A stretch of DNA of 64,000 bases from an endosymbiont of Galathealinum brachiosum (GTDB lineage Bacteria > Pseudomonadota > Gammaproteobacteria > SZUA-229): the NCBI GenBank assembly GCA_003349885.1, contig QFXC01000011.1, forward strand, positions 736,900 through 800,899, read 5' to 3'. The notes under the pieces were generated by a model. That model did not search any database. It was not told the DNA's origin and saw only the letters and a program-made list of their open reading frames with translations. Numbering within the stretch: position 1 is the first letter of the stretch; every line of letters starts with the position of its first letter. Shown in pieces: positions 36,768 to 46,998 of this stretch. The translations under genes were made by a program, and so were the position numbers.

Positions 36768-38999
36768 TTAGTGACTGTGGTTATTAATGCTACCACTAAA
36801 AAAGTCAGGGCCCGCTCCAAACGGAGGTTGTACAAAACTGGCATCAGGTGTGTTGCCTGGCTGACCAATCTGTTCACTCTCTGCCTGTGGCAGGTTACCC
36901 GGGTTTTTGGAGTCTACAGTTGTTACACGTCCCTGACCTGTACCGAACTGGGCCTCTGTTACCGTGTTGTCCGTCAGACTGTCCAGATAACGACGCAGAG
37001 CATGTACCGGATGCAGGTAATTATTTGGTGCTACCTGTTTAACCACCGGGCCGGTAATAATGCCAACTTTATTCACGGGTTCTGACAGAGTAATATCACT
37101 ACTGTAATCATCCGCATCTGCTAACTGGAAGAACTTGTGGTTTGCACCACCACCGGTACGACATACATGATCGAGTGCATTGCCGTGTCCATAACAGGAA
37201 GCAAAGACATAACGCTTGCCAGGGTCAAGTGGCATGCCACCAATTTTTGTTTGTACAATACGTCCGCTTGAGCTGCTAAATGGGCGGTTTTTCAGGTCGA
37301 TTGTCTGTTCCATATTAGCCAGACCCAGATACCAGCCACCGCGTTGCATAAATACATTACGATTAAATACGGCGCCTAAAATAGTATTTAAACTGCCTTC
37401 AATAGACTGGCCGGCAAAGTCAGCAATATTTACTGCAGGGGCAATCGGGAACCAGGTATATAAATCACGTAATGTGATTTCACTACCAGGTAGTACGGCA
37501 TTACCAAAACGGAAGCCATTTGCCATTGATATGTCCACTCCATTTTCCCAGCCAGGTACATCTCTTACATCAGGCACTGTGTTAGTTACATCAAGAATGG
37601 CGTCAGCAAGAAAATTATTCAGTGTATCTTCCAGTACATGATGGCGTAAGAGTAAAGTGTCGGTATAACCCACAACCGTATCCAGGTCATCAACTAACTG
37701 TAAACCCTGGGTTGATGGGTTAAGAAAACCACCGGGTAAAAAGCTGTGACGTTTAACCAGACCATCTTCACCAGCAATAAAATCCTCTTCCATTGCAGCA
37801 ACTAATTCTGCCATGGCGGGGTCTTCAGCAATTGATTCGTCAACTGGAATCGCTTCCCAGTCAAAATCAACAACATCTCCATGATTCATTTCTAAATCAA
37901 GGCGTCCAACATACATGTCACGGTTGGTTTCAACAACAATGGCTGCGCCGTTGGATAGTTGACGGAGTTCGCCCCGGCTTAAAGACTCTCCCGGTGTTGT
38001 TCTGGTAATTTTCTTTTCAGTCACCAGTAAGGCGCCTAGTGTGACCTCATGTGTGTGTGCAGAATACATAACATCAATATCTTCAAAGGTTTGCGCAATT
38101 TTGATATTTTGTGGTAACCCTAGTTCAGACTGTACAACAATTAGTTCTGCGCCCAGTGATTTGACCTGCTCAATAATACCCGGTAGCTCTTCAATGCCCT
38201 GAGTGAAACGTAGGCCAATATTAAATGCATCTGCCTGTTGAGGAACGATAGAAGCGGTTAAGCCAATAACGGCTATTTGAGTTCCATTACGATTTAGCAT
38301 TTTAAAAGGAGGTAGTACAGGTTTGCCATGTAGGAATGTGGGTAGTGGTGCTGCGTTATACACATTAGCTGCTACAGTAGGAAAACTTGCCTGGATAACG
38401 CCTTTGCCTTCAGGCGTTGGGAAAGGTGCAGTAGCGGTAATTTCATTACAGGTGTAACCACTGGCCTCATCCGTTAAGCCAGCTATAACGGGTACATCAT
38501 CGCAGCCAATATGGCCAGACATGGCGCGCAGGTTGCCCGGAATAGTGGGCTTAGGGCCAAATGATGTAAAGCGATTACGGAATACCGCACCCCCGTAACC
38601 AAAGTCCCAGTTTCCCGGTGTGTATACATCAATACCAAAAGCATTCATCGGTACCATCATGGCGTCACCGACGGTAAACATGGTTTCTGCGCTACCGTGG
38701 GTTAAGTCACCGGTAGAAAGTAATACCGCTTCAGAATTGTCTGCACGAATTGTATTAACAACCGTTTTTAAACGAGCCAGGCCACCGGAACTTGCAACTT
38801 CACGTTCGCTGCCATCCAGATTTTTTAGAACTGCAGCATGAGGAACCAGAGTGCCGTGCAGGTCGCCCATTTCAATTAATGTAACGACATCGTCATCAGC
38901 AAATGCAGATGAACTGATGGCGCAAAAAGATATCGCTGCAGATAACAGGGTTTTACGTAATACCCCGGAATCACTAGCTGGTTTGTTAAGATTTTTCAT
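36768..38999 (-). CDS. SoxB/UshA-family 5'-nucleotidase-like metallohydrolase
   Basis: This secreted 743-residue protein starts with a signal peptide (SAAISFCAISSSAFA). The N-terminal dimetal phosphoesterase part has Asp46-Leu-His48 (GDLHG), Asp98 (STGDLTHG), GNWD (129-132) in place of the usual GNHE, and a late YSAHTHE. The C-terminal nucleotidase domain (GFRFGNAVLPGSEITLRDLYTWFP) aligns in layout with SoxB, which also carries a Trp in the GHWE position. SoxB is thiosulfohydrolase; UshA hydrolyses nucleotides. The nearby TusA/DsrE2 genes make a sulfur role possible, but it is not shown. Ribosome binding may be controlled by the hairpin at 39008-39078. Confidence 0.8.
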   Translation of the reverse strand: MKNLNKPASDSGVLRKTLLSAAISFCAISSSAFADDDVVTLIEMGDLHGTLVPHAAVLKNLDGSEREVASSGGLARLKTVVNTIRADNSEAVLLSTGDLTHGSAETMFTVGDAMMVPMNAFGIDVYTPGNWDFGYGGAVFRNRFTSFGPKPTIPGNLRAMSGHIGCDDVPVIAGLTDEASGYTCNEITATAPFPTPEGKGVIQASFPTVAANVYNAAPLPTFLHGKPVLPPFKMLNRNGTQIAVIGLTASIVPQQADAFNIGLRFTQGIEELPGIIEQVKSLGAELIVVQSELGLPQNIKIAQTFEDIDVMYSAHTHEVTLGALLVTEKKITRTTPGESLSRGELRQLSNGAAIVVETNRDMYVGRLDLEMNHGDVVDFDWEAIPVDESIAEDPAMAELVAAMEEDFIAGEDGLVKRHSFLPGGFLNPSTQGLQLVDDLDTVVGYTDTLLLRHHVLEDTLNNFLADAILDVTNTVPDVRDVPGWENGVDISMANGFRFGNAVLPGSEITLRDLYTWFPIAPAVNIADFAGQSIEGSLNTILGAVFNRNVFMQRGGWYLGLANMEQTIDLKNRPFSSSSGRIVQTKIGGMPLDPGKRYVFASCYGHGNALDHVCRTGGGANHKFFQLADADDYSSDITLSEPVNKVGIITGPVVKQVAPNNYLHPVHALRRYLDSLTDNTVTEAQFGTGQGRVTTVDSKNPGNLPQAESEQIGQPGNTPDASFVQPPFGAGPDFFSGSINNHSH

Positions 39000-39007
39000 T
39001 TTTTAAT

Positions 39008-39078
39008 CCTTCATCAGATTTAGGCAATGCAAGCATTACGACAGAAATTTACACTGCATAGCCTAAATCTGATGAGGG
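39008..39078 (-). promoter_or_regulatory. Ribosome-binding-site hairpin in leader of SoxB-like gene
   Basis: A 15-bp perfect inverted repeat (39011-39025 with 39061-39075), extended by three further pairs (one G-T), encloses 35 bases. On the minus strand the stem's 3' arm contains the AAGG ribosome-binding site for the ATG at 38999. If transcribed, the hairpin would hide it. This is the main feature of the 302-bp gap between the two genes. Confidence 0.55.
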
Positions 39079-39240
39079 TTTAACAATATAGGGAAACTCC
39101 TTATTCGGAGTAAGGCTCAAACTTATTAGAGTTTGCTTATGTTTTGGGTGTTAAAAGTCTGGTTTTATAAATACGGAAAGAGAAGAGGTGATATTCTGGG
39201 TAAATATTTAATATAGATATTTTTGTTTTAATGCTTTCTC

Positions 39241-39271
39241 AATACCTGTGATCTGGTAAATCACAGGTATT
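39241..39271. terminator. 12-bp hairpin after tri-haem lipoprotein gene
   Basis: AATACCTGTGAT (39241-39252) and ATCACAGGTATT (39260-39271) form a perfect stem with a 7-base loop, 31 bp beyond the stop of the gene ending at 39302. There is no long T run, so it may be a weak terminator or a palindromic protein-binding site. Confidence 0.5.
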
Positions 39272-39301
39272 AGATTAGTTGTACGGAAACGGTCTGTAAT
39301 G

Positions 39302-41560
39302 CTAATTTTCTCTGGCGCCTTCCAGTACCCAGTTAACTATCATATTGTAATTGGCAGGGTCAGTTATTGGTATTTCTCCGAAGTGGTGTTCGCCAAAAGG
39401 TTTGCGTAACAAAGGACTAAAAGCAGGGTCTGAAAAATTAATGCGCTGTATTATATTTTCATAAAGGGTGTATCCATTTGAATCCGTATCATAATAAACG
39501 GGAATTCCCGCTATACCCAATGTTGAATTGTGGCAATCCAGACAGCTGATAGTCGTGCCACCCTGTAGAAGATTTAATATGTCTGTATCAAATGTTATTT
39601 CAGTCTGCGAGGGAGAGAGCGTATTATCAATAGTAATATCAACCGTGTCGGTACTAATTTCGCCTGCTGTATTGCTTACGTTTAACTGAATGGTATATAG
39701 ACCATTTGTATCTGCCGACAGGCTGGTTCTTAACGAAGAAGGTTCTGCAATGGTTGCAATGCTGCTATCAGGTTGCTGAATAATTTCCCAACTATAAGTA
39801 TCAGCAAAAAATGTAGTTTCGGCAGAGAGATTAACTGGAGAAATAACGGTACGATCTAAACCCGCATTCGCAACGGGCTTGCCTGGAATATTTATACTGC
39901 CATCGGCATTTGCATATTTAAAACCCGGAATATGGCTAGCCAGAATTTCTGCGGCATCACCTTCCCAGAATTTATCAAAGGTTAAACGAGACATAGGCAT
40001 AATGCCACGGGCAAAAACGTAATCTTCAATTTGCACAATGTGACTGGTGAATTTTTCATAACTACTGAAATTAATATCCTGATTATTATCATTAGGAGCA
40101 ACTCCGTTTGAGTTGTTGATATTGCTGCCCAATGTTGTGCCGCGTTTCGAGTGACACGAAAAACAGAAAGGTTTGTACACTTTTAAATATAACTCTTCCG
40201 ATGAGGCTGGTCGAGTCGCTGGAATAGAGGCATCTGTCGGGTCATATCTCCAGCCCTGAGGAATAAAGGTATCATTGAAGCCCTGATTATTGCTCGCAGT
40301 TAGAAAGTGCCCGTCATACCATCCGTCCATAACTTCACGAAGAAAGTCTGCATCCCAGTCGCCATCTGCACGTGTTGCTGAAAGTGTAGAGAACACAGCT
40401 TCATTAAGTTCTTTTAATTTGTCCTCCTGTTCTGCTCGGCTGAAACCTGTCTTGTTCGAGTATTCAAAAGTATCTACTTCAAAAGGTTGTAATCTGGAAA
40501 CCGTATCACCAATTAATAGTTCTGGATTTAACTGATCAGGTAAAGCTGAGGAAGGTAATGAGCCATCAGCTAATAATGGTTTTGCAGTTCCGCCATGACA
40601 GGTAATGCAGGGAATGGGCATGAATTTTTTACCACGATTATCCAGGTTTACACTGAGTATGCGTGGTTCATCTTCAGCTGAAGCTGTTGCATCAAAAGTG
40701 AAAAATTTATTAAACATGGGATCGGTGCCATCGCAGTCACCGTCAAGGTCGCTAAACTCAATGGCATTTGTTCCGAAGTGATGAAGCTGGTCATCTTCAA
40801 TTGCGGCGGTTAAATTTAATGTGTTGTAATCAAGCCCGTCTACCAGCGTTACCAGAAAATTTTCCACATAAAATGCGAGGCATCCGTTTGCATTTCGGCG
40901 CATAAACATATTTCGACCATACCCAAGGTCTTTTGTATCTCTAAAAATAACATGAACATCATGTCCCTGATCAAAACCGTTTTTGGTTTTCCATTTATTT
41001 AAAGTGTCGCGCTCATTGCCAGGGTCAATTGCAGCATAGTATGCATCGGTCCATTCTTTATTGTTTATGCGTGATTCAGGTAAATTTAATAATGCATTTC
41101 CGGATGTGCCGCTATTATCATCTTCAAATAAAATATTCTCAGATCGATCAAGTAAAATTAAATAGTTATCAACACCTGACTCAAGGCTGATGTTAATGCC
41201 TCCTGCTGTATCGAGAGTGAAATCGAATCTGGGGTTTTCAGGCGATAATGCGCTTATACCACCTGATGAAATCCAGCGACTAATTTTCTGGGTGCTGCTG
41301 CCATCGTCTTTAGTGATGGTAAGGGTGAATGAATCGGATGAACCAGAATTTACAGTGGCGGCAACTATGGTGTAGGTACCTGCTGCAAGACTAGGTTGCA
41401 TATTAGGGTATTGTAAAAAATTATTTGGTGTAGATGTTGTTACTTTATCAAATAACTCAGGTGTGTCTTCACGGTCGCAACCACCGAGCATGATTGCAGA
41501 TAATGAAAATAGAAATAAAAATTTTAAAGTATGAATTGTTTTCATGTGTAAAGTCATCAT
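39302..41560 (-). CDS. Lipoprotein with three CxxCH haem-binding motifs and a PKD-like domain
   Basis: The 752-residue protein has a lipobox (SAIMLGGC) so it should be membrane-anchored. Three CxxCH motifs imply covalent haem c: CITCH (about 316), CFSCH (about 470) and CLDCH (about 675). Between the second and third lies a PKD/REJ-like Ig domain (KPVANAGLDRTV). The N-terminal 150 residues are beta-rich with DFTLDTAGGINISLESG. Its ATG overlaps the stop of the beta-barrel gene (TAATG); a second ATG five codons later fits the signal peptide equally well. Function is probably electron transfer at the cell envelope, by inference. Confidence 0.8.
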   Translation of the reverse strand: MMTLHMKTIHTLKFLFLFSLSAIMLGGCDREDTPELFDKVTTSTPNNFLQYPNMQPSLAAGTYTIVAATVNSGSSDSFTLTITKDDGSSTQKISRWISSGGISALSPENPRFDFTLDTAGGINISLESGVDNYLILLDRSENILFEDDNSGTSGNALLNLPESRINNKEWTDAYYAAIDPGNERDTLNKWKTKNGFDQGHDVHVIFRDTKDLGYGRNMFMRRNANGCLAFYVENFLVTLVDGLDYNTLNLTAAIEDDQLHHFGTNAIEFSDLDGDCDGTDPMFNKFFTFDATASAEDEPRILSVNLDNRGKKFMPIPCITCHGGTAKPLLADGSLPSSALPDQLNPELLIGDTVSRLQPFEVDTFEYSNKTGFSRAEQEDKLKELNEAVFSTLSATRADGDWDADFLREVMDGWYDGHFLTASNNQGFNDTFIPQGWRYDPTDASIPATRPASSEELYLKVYKPFCFSCHSKRGTTLGSNINNSNGVAPNDNNQDINFSSYEKFTSHIVQIEDYVFARGIMPMSRLTFDKFWEGDAAEILASHIPGFKYANADGSINIPGKPVANAGLDRTVISPVNLSAETTFFADTYSWEIIQQPDSSIATIAEPSSLRTSLSADTNGLYTIQLNVSNTAGEISTDTVDITIDNTLSPSQTEITFDTDILNLLQGGTTISCLDCHNSTLGIAGIPVYYDTDSNGYTLYENIIQRINFSDPAFSPLLRKPFGEHHFGEIPITDPANYNMIVNWVLEGAREN

Positions 41561-42426
41561 TACAGCCTAAATGATACCAGGTAGCTTATATTGAAAAATA
41601 AGGCGTCATAATCTACGTCATAGTCTGATTGACCAACTGCGTATCGTGCGGATAAATCAAGCGACTGTTTTTTACCTAAAACGTAATTGTAACCAAGAGT
41701 TAGTGCAGCTATGTCAGCATCAAGTTTGTAAGCAATCATATTGTCACCAAAGGTTGGGTCAAATTCAATTACTTCAGCCTGTCGAACGACATCCAGTACT
41801 TCATTGTCTGAATCATCTAATGGAATAGTTGAAACCAGATCACCGGTTAGAAAGTTAAGCGTTGTATACAAAGTTGAGTGACGACTGAGCATTAAGTCGG
41901 CATTAAAAAACACGCGATAATCTTTAGTATCAAATACACGACTATCTGAATCACGTTTGCGTGCAGTTAAGCCACTTCTGAATGATAGTGTATTGGTTAC
42001 CCAGAATGAGACCATCGCTGATGCTTCGTATGCTGTTCTATCTCGAATATCAGTTTCAAAATCAGTTACATGTATATCGCCTTTAAAAATATACATAGCC
42101 TTGAGAAAACCTGCGACGGGTTTGTAATGGTAAGTAACACCTGCGCTAATCTCAGCGTTGTTTAATCCGTCAGTGTCCTGATAGCCTTCATATTTTGCCA
42201 GCAGGCGATAATCAATAAAATTTCTCGTATTCATCGGATAACTGATATTGTAACCGGCAACGGCCGTTGCAAATGCACTTTCAATTGCAGTTGTATCCGT
42301 TGGGCTGCGATTTAAATTATCATCATAACTAAGTGACGCATCCAGCCGTATTGCTTTGTCAGTGTCTGCGAATGCCAGATTATTTATATTTATGAGCACA
42401 AAGCTTATCAGTATTATTTTTTTCAT
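41560..42426 (-). CDS. Outer-membrane beta-barrel protein
   Basis: A signal peptide (MKKIILISFVLININNLAFA) precedes about 265 residues of alternating hydrophobic and polar residues with many aromatic ends, including GVTYHYKPVAGFLKAMYIF, and a final residue pattern ISYLVSFRL typical of outer-membrane insertion. No plug or enzyme motif is seen. It lies between two haem-motif genes, 9 bp after the giant repeat gene and overlapping the lipoprotein gene, so it may be the porin part of a porin-cytochrome-like complex. Confidence 0.75.
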   Translation of the reverse strand: MKKIILISFVLININNLAFADTDKAIRLDASLSYDDNLNRSPTDTTAIESAFATAVAGYNISYPMNTRNFIDYRLLAKYEGYQDTDGLNNAEISAGVTYHYKPVAGFLKAMYIFKGDIHVTDFETDIRDRTAYEASAMVSFWVTNTLSFRSGLTARKRDSDSRVFDTKDYRVFFNADLMLSRHSTLYTTLNFLTGDLVSTIPLDDSDNEVLDVVRQAEVIEFDPTFGDNMIAYKLDADIAALTLGYNYVLGKKQSLDLSARYAVGQSDYDVDYDALFFNISYLVSFRL

Positions 42427-42435
42427 ATTTATTTT

Positions 42436-45400
42436 TTATAAGTATTTTTTACGATATAAAACGGGTAAAGCAATAAATAAAAGCCAGGCAGGGTGTAAAG
42501 TGCCAATGCTTCCTGATTTGTCTGCACAGTTATTAAACGTATCCTGACCGCAGGGGTCTTCTTCTTCAATAATCGTATTGGCATCAACTGCAATAACACC
42601 AGGGTCTCGAATAATGCCGTTTATTTCGTTATCACTATCATTTGGCCCACCATCTTGCAGACTCAGCTGTAAGCAATTATCAAAAGCATGTAATCCATTT
42701 ACATAACGGGTGCTTCCCGGTGGCGGGCAAATGCCTGCAATGGAACTGGCACTGGCTATCTGGTTGTTTTCATCGACAATGAAATCCTGCCATCCGTTAG
42801 CGGGTGAATATTTTCTATAAGTTGAGTCTGGTCTGATACTGGTATTGAGCGGTAAAATAATTTTTACCGTTGCACCTGTCTCTGGAATTTCACTGATAAT
42901 AAAATCAAAAATTTCACTGGTGCCGGCATAACTTTCATCCGTACCATTTTGTGCAGGTTCGCCATCATCACCAAACAACTCAATGGATTCTTTAGTTATA
43001 GCTGCAGCAAAAAATCCTGATGCAGAGGAAATGTCACCGATACAAAGTTTGGTGCCTGCTTCAGACTGTATGACACTGGCCCCTGTTGAAGTGCTGTTTA
43101 CGCTGAGCTCATTAACGGCTTCCGTGCTGCTATCTCTGAAGTCTGGAATACCATCATTGTCTGTGTCAGCATAACCTTCGTCTAAATCACTGGTGCCATC
43201 ACCATCAGTATCGTCTGTGCCTGATAAAATGGGTTCAGTTGAACCAAAGACATTAATAAGTAGTGTGTTATGTGTTGTGCTGCCATCATCATCAATTGTG
43301 ACATCAATTGTGTAGGTGCCAATGTTTAATGATGATGGGTCAAATATAAATGTATTATCGGTTAGATCGATTTGAGCACCAATGAGTGCCGCATCTGTTA
43401 GCGACCAGTCGTGAGTTACAGTGCCAGCACCAGTTATGGCATCCAGATCAGCTGTTACTGTGATATTACCGTCGTTTATAAAAACGATATTACCTGCAGT
43501 CGAATTCTGCTCGATAGTAAAGACAATAAATGTTTCCAGAATACCTGAGCCATCTGGGTCATTGTCACACGCATCACCCAGGCCATCTGTATCCGTATCT
43601 AACTGAGGTGCATTTGGTTCGACGGGACAGTTATCATTGTAATCTGCCACTACATCACTATCCGCATCTGGTGGATTGATAGTGAGTGTAAATTGTTGTA
43701 TTGCAGCAGCAACTCCGTCTTCGCCACCATCGGTTAATGTGACTGTAATAGTTGCGCTGCTATCATTGAAAATTTCTGTACGCGGTGGTAACCATTCAAT
43801 CAGCCCTGTATCTGAAACGGTCATACCTGCAGGCTCATTACTTAATGCGTAACTCAGGTCGGTTCCATTATTAAGATCATCGGTATCGCTGGGCACAAGT
43901 TGATAACTGTAGAGTATTTCTTCGATTACATCGGTGACAGTAACGGGTGCTAATGCAGGTGCATCGTTTACAGGGATTGTTGAAATGCTAACGGTGGCAA
44001 TGTTTGAATCCAGTGCGCCATCGTTTATCTGGTAAGTGAAATTATCTGTAGTAACTTCACTGCCATCATGCGTGTATGTAAATGTACCGTCTGTTGCAAG
44101 ACTGAATCCCGGGTCAGTGGTTGGGCCAGTTATTAAGGTAATAGTTAACGGGTCACCTTCTTCGTCCGAATCATTGTCAATAACACTTGTATTGCCTGAT
44201 GTTAATGTCGTTGTACTGTTGCCCTCATTAATTAAAATATTATCTGCAAGGGCGATCGGTGCGTCATTTGTATTATTAACTGTGATTGAAACGGTTGCGA
44301 TATTTGAATCGGAATTTCCATCATTCACCCGATAGGTAAAACTGTCTGATGCGGTTTGAGAACCATCGTGTGTATAATCATAGGTGCCGTCACTTCTTAA
44401 AACAAAATTGCTCTGATTAGTCGGGCCAGTTACCAGTGAAGCACTTAATGGGTTGTTTTCTTCATCGGTATCATTAAGAGTAATATTTGCCGGTAGAATA
44501 ATATTTACCGTTCCGCCCTCTGTTAAAGAAGTGTTATCGTCAAAAGCGACCGGGCTATCATTTGTGTTTGTGATGGTTATAGAAACCGTTGCAGCACTGA
44601 GTGATGTAAGTGATGCATCACTCACCATATAAGTAAAACTATCGCTCGAAGTTTGTGTGCCGTTGTGAGTATAGGTAAATGTGCCGTCAGGGTTGAGCGT
44701 GAAACTAGATGCGTTAGATGGCCCGCTCGTTATTGTTGCGGTGAGTGTATCGCCATCCTGATCAGTATCATTAAAAGTGACACTTGTCTGACCGGAACCA
44801 AGTACAGTAACCGTATTTCCCTCTATTATATTAATGCTGTCGTTAACGGCAACAGGGCGATAATTGGGAACCGTAATACTAATAGATACGGTTACATCAT
44901 TCGCATCTGAATTCCCATCACTAGCTCGATAAACAAAGGAGTCGCTTGTTGTTTCAGTACCGTCGTGGATGTAACTGAATGTGCCATTAGCATTTAAATT
45001 AAGAGTGCCATTTGTTACATCGGTGATTAAGGATACACTTAATGTTGTACCTTCTTCGTCGCTATCATTTGCAGTGACATTGTTCTGGCCTGTGCTCAAT
45101 AAAGTTTCGGTTTGTCCCTGAGAAGTGATGATCGTGTCAGCAACCGCTATGGGTGAGTCGTTTGTATTATTAATAGTAATGGATACAGTGGCATTAGCTG
45201 AAAAAGCAGCACCATCAAAAACCCGATAGGTGAAGCTGTCATTCGAAGTTTGTGAGCCATCATGCTGATAACTGAAAGTGCCATCAGTATTTAGCGTAAA
45301 GCTGCTATCAAATGCAGGTGGCGTAACAACCGATACAACTAATGCAGATGTGCTGGTCTCTTCGTCACTGTCATTGAACCTTACGCTGGACTGACCTGAA

Positions 45401-46695
45401 TCGAGTACAGTGCGAGTGGCTCCTTCCGTAACTGTAATGCTGTCGGCTGCGGCAACAGGGTTATCGTTTAAGGCTAAAATGGTTATGTTGACGGTTTTAG
45501 CCGTAGTGGTCGCTTCCCCATCGGTTACTCTGTAGGTAAAACTATCACTGGTTGTAGCAGTACCATTATGTGTGTAACTGAATGTACCATTTGCATTTAA
45601 AGTTAAACTTCCATTGCTGGGGGCTGTATCAGTTGGAGGGCTGTAAACAACCGTAATAGCGTCATCTACATCACTGTCATTTTGTAGAACATTTGTTTGC
45701 GATATGCCTCCGATTAATAATGATGTTGCTGTGCCGCCTTCACTAATCGAGATAGTCTCTGTTTCAGAGCCCAGTATCGGTGCATCATTCTGTCCGGTAA
45801 TCTGGATGGTTACTGTTGCTGTATCCTGATATAAAGCACCGTAACTGTCCTGAATTGTATAAGTAAATGTTCTAGTTGCAGTTTCTCCTGTATCTAAAGT
45901 CTCAAACAGGCCATTAGTATCAAAAGAAAAATTACAGGCAGAGCTACGTGATAATGAGCCCGTACCTGATAATGAGGTGTTTGAAACATATGAGAATGAA
46001 TCGTTTTCACTGTCTGAGTCATTGGCGCACATATCAAAATCAGTGAACGAGCTACTTTCAGTGACTGACAGGTCGTTAATAGTAGAATAGTGATCATTTA
46101 CCGCATTCGGTGCGTTATTAGTTATTTCAATCGTATCGGTGCCGCAGACAGGAGAGCCATCGGCTGTGTCGAAAGCAAGGTTGTCGCCATTTACCTGATT
46201 TATACAGTAGTAGAGTGTGTAGGTGCCGAGAGTGGATATGCCGGTAATGTCAAAATCCCATTTATGATTAGCGCTTTGAGGGGTGGAGTGGCTTAGTTCC
46301 TGGCCATTGACATCAGAAACCAGAGTTGCATCAGCCGCAGCTATAATGCCAGTTTGTTCCACATTACCGTTATATACCGACATATTGATGCCGTTTTCGG
46401 TGGCAGATGACATATTAAGCCCAATAGTGCAGTTTTCAGTGGTGCCATGAACGATAGACTGGCAGCGCATAGGAAAAGCGACACCAAGACTGCCGTTAAA
46501 ACCTGTTCCAAGATGGCAGCCAGAGCAAGTAGCGCTCGCATCATTTGCGTGACCATGTGAGTTAAATATATAAATAGGATCACTGTTAATGTCTACTTCA
46601 TCACCGCTATTGGATAAAGCCAAATTCGGTATAAATAGAAATGTAATAATTAAACTGGTTAATATTGGCAGGGAAAATTTAAAAAAATACGACAT
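42436..46695 (-). CDS. Giant surface protein: CxxCH, seven cadherin-like repeats, choice-of-anchor U, sorting tail
   Basis: The 1419-residue protein has a signal peptide (to about residue 28) and one CxxCH (CSGCH, 57-61). Seven tandem VCBS/cadherin-like repeats of about 95-105 residues follow (roughly 180-900), most with a YTHDGSxTxxDSFTY core. Then come an Ig-like domain, a thrombospondin-type-3 calcium segment (DADSDVVADYNDNCP), a region matching the choice-of-anchor U domain (YRKYSPANGWQDF, DGGPNDSDNEINGIIRDPG) and a C-terminal hydrophobic tail ending RKKYL. I chose the ATG at 46695; a TTG 12 bp earlier is the longest start. It is likely a surface protein heading a three-gene operon. Confidence 0.82.
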   Translation of the reverse strand: MSYFFKFSLPILTSLIITFLFIPNLALSNSGDEVDINSDPIYIFNSHGHANDASATCSGCHLGTGFNGSLGVAFPMRCQSIVHGTTENCTIGLNMSSATENGINMSVYNGNVEQTGIIAAADATLVSDVNGQELSHSTPQSANHKWDFDITGISTLGTYTLYYCINQVNGDNLAFDTADGSPVCGTDTIEITNNAPNAVNDHYSTINDLSVTESSSFTDFDMCANDSDSENDSFSYVSNTSLSGTGSLSRSSACNFSFDTNGLFETLDTGETATRTFTYTIQDSYGALYQDTATVTIQITGQNDAPILGSETETISISEGGTATSLLIGGISQTNVLQNDSDVDDAITVVYSPPTDTAPSNGSLTLNANGTFSYTHNGTATTSDSFTYRVTDGEATTTAKTVNITILALNDNPVAAADSITVTEGATRTVLDSGQSSVRFNDSDEETSTSALVVSVVTPPAFDSSFTLNTDGTFSYQHDGSQTSNDSFTYRVFDGAAFSANATVSITINNTNDSPIAVADTIITSQGQTETLLSTGQNNVTANDSDEEGTTLSVSLITDVTNGTLNLNANGTFSYIHDGTETTSDSFVYRASDGNSDANDVTVSISITVPNYRPVAVNDSINIIEGNTVTVLGSGQTSVTFNDTDQDGDTLTATITSGPSNASSFTLNPDGTFTYTHNGTQTSSDSFTYMVSDASLTSLSAATVSITITNTNDSPVAFDDNTSLTEGGTVNIILPANITLNDTDEENNPLSASLVTGPTNQSNFVLRSDGTYDYTHDGSQTASDSFTYRVNDGNSDSNIATVSITVNNTNDAPIALADNILINEGNSTTTLTSGNTSVIDNDSDEEGDPLTITLITGPTTDPGFSLATDGTFTYTHDGSEVTTDNFTYQINDGALDSNIATVSISTIPVNDAPALAPVTVTDVIEEILYSYQLVPSDTDDLNNGTDLSYALSNEPAGMTVSDTGLIEWLPPRTEIFNDSSATITVTLTDGGEDGVAAAIQQFTLTINPPDADSDVVADYNDNCPVEPNAPQLDTDTDGLGDACDNDPDGSGILETFIVFTIEQNSTAGNIVFINDGNITVTADLDAITGAGTVTHDWSLTDAALIGAQIDLTDNTFIFDPSSLNIGTYTIDVTIDDDGSTTHNTLLINVFGSTEPILSGTDDTDGDGTSDLDEGYADTDNDGIPDFRDSSTEAVNELSVNSTSTGASVIQSEAGTKLCIGDISSASGFFAAAITKESIELFGDDGEPAQNGTDESYAGTSEIFDFIISEIPETGATVKIILPLNTSIRPDSTYRKYSPANGWQDFIVDENNQIASASSIAGICPPPGSTRYVNGLHAFDNCLQLSLQDGGPNDSDNEINGIIRDPGVIAVDANTIIEEEDPCGQDTFNNCADKSGSIGTLHPAWLLFIALPVLYRKKYL

Positions 46696-46998
46696 AATAT
46701 TAACCAACGCTAACGTTTAAAACATTTATTTAAGATAACTTAACTAAGAGCACGCTCATTTGAAATGGGGGAGGAGCTTACGTAAGTATAGTAAAAATTA
46801 TTTAATAATTATCAAAATTAAGTAATTTTAAGAGCTAACGAACTATACTATAAACACTTGTCTAAGAAGTGTTGTAATGGGTTTTTCAGATTATCCTTAC
46901 AAAAAGATCCTATTTAGCTGACAGGTATTTAAATTGGTTAAGTAGATAATGCTTATATAGCCATTCCCCCACTGGATACATGCGCGCAGGAAGTTTTT

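Noticed and set aside
42900..46300. DNA repeats in the giant gene as a mobile or CRISPR element
   Set aside because: They keep the reading frame and encode cadherin-like protein domains.
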